64,000 bases of DNA. Source: Monomorium pharaonis (lineage: Eukaryota > Arthropoda > Insecta > Hymenoptera > Formicidae). The notes under the pieces are model-generated. The model ran no database searches and was not told where the DNA came from. It saw only the letters and a program-made list of their open reading frames with translations. Position numbers and translations under genes: made by a program. Shown in pieces: positions 57,668-64,000 of this stretch (position 1 is its first letter; the number at the start of each line of letters is the position of its first letter). Location of the stretch: the NCBI RefSeq assembly GCF_013373865.1, contig NC_050469.1, forward strand, positions 16,040,546 to 16,104,545, given 5' to 3'.

Positions 57668-58742
57668 ATGTCTAACATCTTGAACATTGGAGGCGAGCCG
57701 ATCTTTGACGACAGCATCATCAAGATTGAGACTCACACGTACAATCCGTACGTCAATACCACTTTTGGATACAGCGACGAAATAAGGATACCCATACAAC
57801 AACAGGATTTATACACGTTGCCATGTGAAAGTTTTTTCTACGTCGAAGAAAGATTGGTGATGAAAAAGAAAGACGATAAGGATAAAGATAAGGATCAGAT
57901 AAATTTCGGAAATAATTGCGTGCCGTTCATGTTTGATGAAATTCGATACGAACTCAACGGTGTAGAAATTGATCGCAACAGAAACGTTGGAATAACCAGC
58001 ACCCTTAAGAACTATGTATCGTTATCATATGACAAAGCAGTAATTATGCAGAATGCAGGATGGCAATTTTTATATAATCTACCGGAAGGATGCTTCAACT
58101 TTTGCGTACCGCTTGGTGTATTATTGGACTTTTGCGAATATTACAAACGCGTGATTGTTAACGCTCGTCACGAATTGATCTTGATACGAGCGCGCAACGA
58201 TAACAATTCTATCATTGGAAATTCTACAGCTCAACCGGAAATTGAATTATTTAAAGTGCAGTGGCGAATGCCGCATGTTACGTTAAACGAAGTCAACAAA
58301 TTATCTTTGTTGCGAGCTTTAGAGAGTGGACAATGTCTAAGTATGAGTTTTCGCTTCTGGGATCTGTACGAGTATCCTTTGCTGCAGAGTACGACGAAAC
58401 ATTCATGGGCTGTTAGAACTGCAATTCAACTCGAGAAACCGCACTTCGTTATCTTCGCACTGCAGACTGGTCGAAAAAATGTCTCAAGATGTTACAATCT
58501 TTGATGACTGTAATTTAACCAATGTAAAACTTTATCTAAACTCTGAATTTTATCCGTATGACGATATGAATTTAGACTTTCGTAAATCTAGATATGCCAT
58601 TCTGTATGACATGTATCGACGTTTTGGTAAATCTTATTATGGATATGAGTGTGAAACACTGCTCAATGTAATCACATTCCTGGAAAAAGGACCTTTTGCG
58701 AATCTACAGCTTGGCAGGAAAACAAAATTTTATATATTATAA
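57668..58742 (+). pseudogene. Major capsid protein (double jelly-roll), frameshifted and truncated
   Basis: ATG 57668 (MSNILNIGGEPIFDDSI) opens for about 270 residues: jelly-roll strands with CVPFMFDEIRYELNGVEIDR, GWQFLYNLPEGCFNFCVPLG and LFKVQWRMPHVTLNEVNKL, the pattern of the hexon-type subunit in insect Polintons. A shift near 58475 moves to a second frame (DCNLTNVKLYLNSEFYPYDD) up to 58742, where similarity to a capsid protein stops, so the end of the second jelly roll is lost. It is the last recognisable gene before the right repeat. Confidence 0.8.
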
Positions 58743-59174
58743 GATATATAAAAACGACAGGAAAATTAGAAGAATGCCAAGCTATATATTATATTTCATC
58801 TTTTAGTGGATTAGGCCTACTGAGAAAACCACTTAAAAAAAAACGCATCAATAATAGTATCTCACGGGTGATGTGGAAAACTATTGTCAAAATTCTAATT
58901 TACATATTATGTTTTTACATGTTGTTATACTACATAAAATAAATTAGTAATAAAAAAGTTAGTACTTTTTTGTTTATAAAAACAAAAATTATTTACTTAA
59001 AGTAATTTTAATGAATTTTTTGGTGCAGGGCACTATTTCTTATACAGAGCTGCTCCTGAGACAAAGCGTACGGGCGAGATCGGCGGCTCGGCCGTCAAGG
59101 CCGCGCGCGGTAGTGGGGGCATAGGAGGCGGCGCGTTCGGGAATCGGCTCGAAAAGGGCAACTAGGCTCAAGCA

Positions 59175-59177
<3 letters not shown>
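58743..59177. other. Uncharacterised segment between capsid gene and right repeat
   Basis: A frame at 58711-58941 (+) runs through SSFSGLGLLRKPLKKKR and a hydrophobic run (ILIYILCFYMLLYY) to a stop. It could be a small membrane protein or chance. A GC-rich patch follows at 59050-59160. Confidence 0.3.

Positions 59178-59228
<51 letters not shown>
59178..59228. repeat. (TA)n microsatellite
   Basis: About 25 TA units. Confidence 0.95.
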
Positions 59229-59232
<4 letters not shown>

Positions 59233-59279
59233 GCGTTCTTGCTTTCATTTCTCGCACGCTTTTGCTTCCACCCATTACA

Positions 59280-59655
59280 TATTTCCGCAAGCTATCACTT
59301 GCACTCTCACACTCTCCCATGCTCACACACACACACACACACATCGCATGCTTTTTCACTCACACTTATCGCATGCTTTCACTCACACTTATCGCATGCT
59401 CTCTCACTCACACTCATTGCACGTTTTCGGTCTTACACATCGCATAGTACCCATCGCATACTATCCATCGCGTTCTCTCGCTCCCACCCATCGCGTACGT
59501 ATTCTCGTGCGCTCTCGCTCCCACGCGCTGCATATTACCCATCGCGTTCTCTTGCTCTCATCCTCGCACGCTCTCACTCACACACATTACATACTACCCA
59601 TCGCATACTGCACATCGCGTTCTCTCGCTCCCACCCATCGCGTACGTATTTTCAT
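59280..59655. repeat. Degenerate minisatellite of CAC/CATCGC units
   Basis: Irregular repeats of TATCGCATGCTTTCACTCACA and CCCATCGCGTTCTCTCGCTC extend over about 370 bp just inside the right Polinton repeat. Long His/Ser-rich ORFs over it are artefacts of the repeat. Confidence 0.75.
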
Positions 59656-59667
59656 GCACTGGGCGAT

Positions 59668-59985
59668 GGGCGGCGGGCGGCGGCGGTCGCGGACTCCGAT
59701 TCCCCCTCTCCCGCTCCCGGGTCGTGGACCCGAAAATCCTACGTCAGCAATTTCCGCACCGTGAGATCCACCTCCCCGCGTAACGTCATACCCCCGCGCC
59801 TACGGGTACCCCCCGCACACCTGCACCCCCTTGGAGCCCCATAGTTAGAACTCTCTTAGTATTAACTACTCACGTATAAAGTGAATTTTATACCGAAAAT
59901 AAACAAAATGTTTTTCAGAGTGCTCTTTTTCTAACCTATATCTGAATTTGCAGTTATAAAAATTTATTAAAACTAATTTTTTTTG
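59668..59985. repeat. Right inverted repeat of the Polinton
   Basis: Inverted match to 37455-37997 (without the hairpin in that copy): CGGGTCGTGGACCCGAAAAT, AACGTCATACCCCCGCGCC, GGAGCCCCATAGTTAGAACT and AAAAATTTATTAAAACTAAT. Confidence 0.8.
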
Positions 59986-60002
59986 TAGACTTTTAATCTT
60001 AG

Positions 60003-60298
60003 CCCAGTAAGCAAGAAACATTAATCAACGTTTGTAAAATGTTGATGATTTTAGATAAATTTTCTAAATATTGTAATTTAATGTTTTATAATTATTTTAA
60101 AAATATTACTTAATAATATTGCTGTCCTAATATTATTAAAATATTTTTAAAACATTTATTAAATGTTTTTCAAATGTTATTAAACGTTATGTCATAATGA
60201 TGTTGTATACAATGCTAAAAACTACATACTTGGAAACGTTACTATATTAGTGAATAACATTATAATAACGTTGCAGCAATGATTTTTTGCTTACTAGG
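60003..60298. mobile_element. 296-bp CCCAGTAAGCAAG element with AG duplication
   Basis: Ends CCCAGTAAGCAAG and TTTTGCTTACTAGG, with AG at 60001-60002 and 60299-60300. The interior repeats AACATT/AATGTT and TTAAATGTTTT words in both orientations. It belongs with the CCC-ended group. Confidence 0.8.
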
Positions 60299-61446
60299 AG
60301 TTTCAATTGCACGATATTGTTCGTATATGTTATCTCTAGAGAAGTACGGTTCCATTTTGTACATACATATCATAGACTTTGTATACTAAGCAAATATTGT
60401 CATGAAGTGACAGCTCTACGTACCAAAAATAAAATTTTTTTTTGTTTTTGATATTAAATTTACCGTACTTGGATTTTGGTGCGTACGTTAATTCTACATA
60501 AGAGTTTTGCAATTCTATAAAGCCAATTAAAAGATTAGTTAAAATAAAAAATGTCGGTAAAACAAACGACTTTAGGATCTTCTTAAAAAGATGCTGGAGT
60601 TGTCTGGAGTTTACCGACAAAGACAATAATTTTTGTTTCGTAATATCTTTATATTTCTCTTATAGATTAAATTCTTGGGTGTACTTCCGAAAGCGACAAC
60701 CTTCCGATTTTGCTGAAATTTTGTATATACCTTCTTTTTATCTAGTAAATAAGATTCCCAAATGGATTTTAGGTGACGCGGCCTCCTTGTCCCTCTAGCC
60801 CCCTTTAAAGGTAAACTGTTTTTGTTAATTACACAGGCACACAAAAAAAAGTGGTTGGTCCGGCGGACTAGAATAGTCAATCCTTATGTATTTCGACCCG
60901 CTGAATCCGAATCCAAGGTCAGAATTGCAAAGTTAGCTTACATTGCTTAACCTCAAAAAAAAATTTTTGAAATGTTGGTCCGGTAGACCAGACTAGTCTA
61001 TCCTTATGTACTTTGACCCGCTGAATCCAAATTCAATGTCAGAATTACTGCATTGGCTTATTTTTATCTAACCTTAAAAAATTTTTTTTAGATTTTGGTC
61101 CGGTGGACTAGACTAGTCTATTTTTATGTATTTTGACCCACTGAATCCAAATTCAAGGTCAGAATTGCTGAATTGGCTCATTTTTTCCTAACCTCAAAAA
61201 ACATCTTGTAAAAACAGTTTGGGTCACAAATGTATAATCCGGAGCGTACAGACTTGCGTAACCATATTACCCGGGGAAAATTCAATACGTATGACAAGTT
61301 TGAGCTTCTGTGAATAAATAGTGCAGAAAATTCACTCTCTTTTTCTATTATATCTAACTCTTTTATTCTCGAAGGTTCTATGCAATGGCTTTCTCTTACG
61401 TTTCTTCCCCTTCACAGAGATGTCACGTTTGAGCGTCCAGCAGAAA

Positions 61447-62300
61447 TCAGCTATCATTCACATCCCACTTGCCTTGATATTGATACTCCATCTCCTTGAT
61501 GTCCCGATGAAATCTTTCTCCCTGTTCTTTACTGTAATTATCTAGATTTTCTGAGAAGTAGTCCATATGAGAATCTAAGAAATGCAACTTAAGATTCATT
61601 AGGCAACCTAGTTTTCTATAGTTCTTCATCATTTCTGCCATTCTTTCTCTGTAATCTTGACTTTTCTGTGACACCTTTGAAACTCAGCCATGCTGCTCTC
61701 TCGTCTTTATTCATTTTGGTGACAAAATTGTCTCTCAACATTTTACGTATTTGAAGTCCATCGAAAATTCTCGCAATTTTACATCAGAGATGTTGGAAAA
61801 TTTTTCTTGTAAATACTGGTAGCATTCACCATTTTTATTCAGAGCTTTCACCTGTTGTTTTATGAGTCCTAATTTGATATGAAGAGGTGGAAAAAAAACT
61901 TTTGAAGGCTTAGCTAACGGTTCAGTTATGATATTTTTAGATCCAGATTGCAGAGACGTTCTTGTTGGCCATTCTTTTCTTATGTAATGGTTCGTTCGAT
62001 CTTTACTATCCCATTCACATAGAAAGCATGGATTTTTTGTGTAACCTAATTGTTGACCCAATAATATGGTGAGAACTTTTAGATCTCCACAAATTTGCCA
62101 CCTATGTTCTGTGTATTAAATTTTTTAAAGAACTGTTTTCAGGTTTGTGTACTCTTCTTTTAATACTATCGAGTGCGCTACAGGAATGGAGGCATATACA
62201 TTAGTATTATGCAGCAACACTGCTTTCAAGCTTCTCTTAGAAGAATCGATGAATAGTCTCCATTCATCAGACTTGTAACATCCAGATTTCAGTTTGTTAA
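61447..62300 (-). pseudogene. Transposon-derived protein of an arthropod-wide family, broken
   Basis: From 62300 downward: DEWRLFIDSSKRSLKAVLLH, then stops and shifts around 62100, CGDLKVLTILLGQQLGYTKN, PCFLCEWDSKDR, KVFFPPLHIKLGLIKQQVKA, a break near 61690-61735, and LGCLMNLKLHFLDSHMDYF with EQGERFHRDIKEMEYQYQGK. I recognise this as a widespread transposon protein in arthropods, with invariant CxxC and ERFHxDI motifs, but cannot place the superfamily. At least three stops or frameshifts. It lies between the long inverted repeats, so it is presumably the original transposase. Confidence 0.7.
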
Positions 62301-63150
62301 TCCAAACCTTCGAAAATAAATGACTTGTATATGATAGAAAATGGGAGTGAATTTTTTACGCTATTTACTCACAGAAACTCAGACTTGTCATACGTATTGA
62401 ATTTTCCTCGGATAATGTGGTTACGCAAGCCTGCACACTCTGGATTATATATTTGTGACCCAAACTGCTTTTACAAGGTATTTTTTGAGGTTAGGAACAA
62501 ATGAGCCAATGCAGCAATTCTGACATTGAATTTGGATTTAGCAGGTCAAAATATATAAAGATAGACTAGTCTGGTCTACCGGACTAACATTAAAAAATTT
62601 TTTTTTGAGGTTAGGAAAAAATGAGCCAATTCAGCAATTCTTGGATTTGGATTCAGCGGGTCAAAGTATATAAGGATAGATTAGTCTGGTCCGCTGGACC
62701 AACATTAAAAAAAATTTTTTTTCATGTTAGGAAATGCGAGCTAACTTTGCAATTCTGACCTTGGATTCGAATTCAGCGGGTCGAAATACATAAGGATTGG
62801 CTAGTCTAGTCCGCCGGACCAACAACTTTTTTTGTGTGCCTATGTTATTTCAGAAAGGGTAAATATTGATAAAAGAAGACTCAGCTTCAATCACCTTGAC
62901 CTTGACATATTGTCAAGGTCACTGTCCTGAGTAATCTACAACAAATTTTAACCGTCGCTCGTTCTTTATTAAAAAGTTATTGACAAAAAGAAATTGTAAG
63001 AATTAAAATTTTTACGTAATGTAACAGTGCAAAACTTGATAATAAAACTTACGAATCGAAAAAGACTCTCAAAATGAAAATTCACAAATACAGAACATAA
63101 GAAATAAACACGAGAAAAATTATAAACATCGCAGAAAGGCAAATATAAAT

Positions 63151-63362
63151 ACACACACACACGAGGGGGGTACGAGGGGGTCCATCGATCCCCCTCCCAC
63201 ACCCACCCCATCTAAGTTGCTAACCCATGTACATTGTATTAAAAATCTGCAAACACATGTAAACTTTACTTTTTTTGCAATGTGTACATGGGTTAGCGAC
63301 TTGGACGGGGCGGGTGCGGGAGGGGGGCCGAAGGCCCCCCTTGCACCCCCTGTTTGTGTGTG
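63151..63362. repeat. GC-rich fold-back inside the right arm
   Basis: The left arm (ACACACACACGAGGGGGG ... CTAACCCATGTACATTG) and right arm (CAATGTGTACATGGGTTAGC ... TGTGTGTGC) pair over about 85 bp, with CCCCTCCCGCACCCGCCCC in the stem. It sits in the ~800-bp segment that interrupts the transposon arm. Confidence 0.75.
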
Positions 63363-63902
63363 CAAAACATTCTCTGCACCACATGGGTTTGCAACTTTAT
63401 AAATAGAAAAATCTGTGATTTTTATGGTTTTTTCATGGTTTCTGCCATTTTCATGGTTTATGCATACATAGATATATGTATATAGTAACGGTGTTAACAC
63501 TTAATAAATCATTTTACAACAGCTTTATGATATTATAATAACAACTAATCTGTTGCAGTTACGTAAAATATGTATACGACCTTATTTGTACAAATTTTTA
63601 CGAGCTTCATTTTTTGTTGGACAACTTTTTTCGTACAATACTTTATGAAATAATTAACAAAAACAGTTACTTTTGAAGGGGGCTGGGGGGGCAAGGGGGC
63701 CGCGTCGCCTAAAATCCATTTGAGAATCTTACTACATAAAAAGAAGCTATATACAAAATTTCAGCAAAATCGGAGGGTTGTCGCTTTCGAAAGTTTATCC
63801 AAATCCTTCTCTAGAATAAAAGTATATGCACTGCTACCAGTCTGTGGAGTGGAGTTTCTACCAAAAATGGAAAAAAATTGTTAATTTGCCGTCATATTAA
63901 GC

Positions 63903-63986
63903 TGTCACATCATAACAATGTTTGCTTTATATAAAAGATACAGTTGTCACATCATAACAATGTTTGCTTAATATAAAAGATACAGT
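63903..63986. repeat. Two tandem 42-bp units
   Basis: TGTCACATCATAACAATGTT plus 22 more bases are repeated directly with one difference. Confidence 0.9.
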
Positions 63987-64000
63987 TTGTACTTACGAAA

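Larger units (their letters stand above)
37451..59985. mobile_element. Maverick/Polinton (adintovirus-type) element, decayed
   Basis: GC-rich inverted repeats at 37455-37997 and 59668-59985 enclose a full Polinton gene set: type B polymerase, retroviral-type integrase, A32-like ATPase, adenain-like protease, PLA2-domain protein, minor and major capsid proteins, and several small genes. Polintons replicate by protein-primed DNA synthesis and integrate with the integrase; many encode virion genes and are treated as endogenous viruses. The span is 22.5 kb, about 14.5 kb without the three large later insertions. Stops and frameshifts in most genes, and a changed polymerase active-site residue, mark it as non-functional. 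The exact termini and the expected 6-bp duplication could not be fixed because CCC-ended elements abut both sides. Confidence 0.85.
60380..63935. mobile_element. DNA transposon with long terminal repeats made of ~118-bp units
   Basis: Inverted copies cover about 60670-61330 and 62330-63810. Matching GACAATATTTGCTTA-like ends at about 60390-60415 and 63900-63930 suggest the element is longer. Each arm has three tandem units with TTGGTCCGGTGGACTAGACT, TATGTATTTTGACCCGCTGA and CTAACCTCAAAAAA. The right arm is split at about 62850-63650 by later DNA. The centre holds a broken transposase-like gene on -. The superfamily is not assigned. Confidence 0.65.

Noticed and set aside
58711..58941. Possible small membrane protein after the major capsid gene
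   Set aside because: Kept only as a note: no plausible start and no support beyond a hydrophobic run.
59231..59844. 177-201-aa His/Ser/Thr-rich frames
   Set aside because: They read through a CAC/CATCGC minisatellite and the Polinton repeat; three frames are open at once.

Overview
The window looks like one stretch of an insect nuclear genome, most likely a hymenopteran and plausibly an ant. Reasons: spliceosomal introns, AT-rich DNA with many (TA)n, (GA)n and (GT)n tracts, a short TTAGG telomere-type tract, and an insect-type mobile-element repertoire (PIF/Harbinger, P, Tc1/mariner, hAT-like hairpins, a non-LTR element and a Maverick/Polinton). Species assignment is inference. Almost everything here is mobile DNA, much of it nested. 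I found only two traces of ordinary host genes.

Layout. 104-6953: a PIF/Harbinger element (Harbinger-1, CTA target duplication) with an apparently intact transposase and a broken SANT/Myb-like partner gene whose intron took an ORF2-less LINE. 6967-7853: small hairpin elements. 8380-26514: a second Harbinger element (Harbinger-2, AAT target duplication) swollen to 18 kb by nested insertions: a P element in its left terminal repeat, a hAT-like hairpin, four near-identical 1031-bp elements (called W1 here), and three other elements with CCC...GGG ends and 2-bp target duplications. Its SANT/Myb-like gene is intact. Its transposase gene is uninterrupted in frame once the insertions and one inversion between two W1 copies are allowed for. 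26.6-31.6 kb: hairpin elements, a RacGAP-like gene fragment, the first two exons of an unknown gene, and a ~160-bp tandem array. 34.0-36.5 kb: a TA-flanked element with terminal repeats of roughly 800 bp or more.

37.5-60.0 kb: a decayed Maverick/Polinton (adintovirus-type) element between GC-rich inverted repeats. It carries an unknown 192-aa gene, a protein-primed type B DNA polymerase, a retroviral-type integrase with a chromodomain, a DUF8207-like protein, an A32-like packaging ATPase, a phospholipase A2-domain protein, an adenain-like protease, a penton-like minor capsid protein and a double-jelly-roll major capsid protein. Most genes carry stops or frameshifts; the protease, a 58-aa ORF and the 192-aa ORF are open. 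A Tc1-like element with exactly 1212-bp terminal repeats splits the polymerase gene, and two further elements (TTA and TGA duplications) lie in other parts of it.

60.4-64.0 kb: a decayed DNA transposon with long inverted repeats that are themselves built of tandem ~118-bp units, plus a GC-rich fold-back. The features most worth a second look are the family of CCC...GGG elements with 2-bp duplications and periodic self-complementary interiors, and the W1-mediated inversion that can be proved from swapped target duplications and a reading frame.
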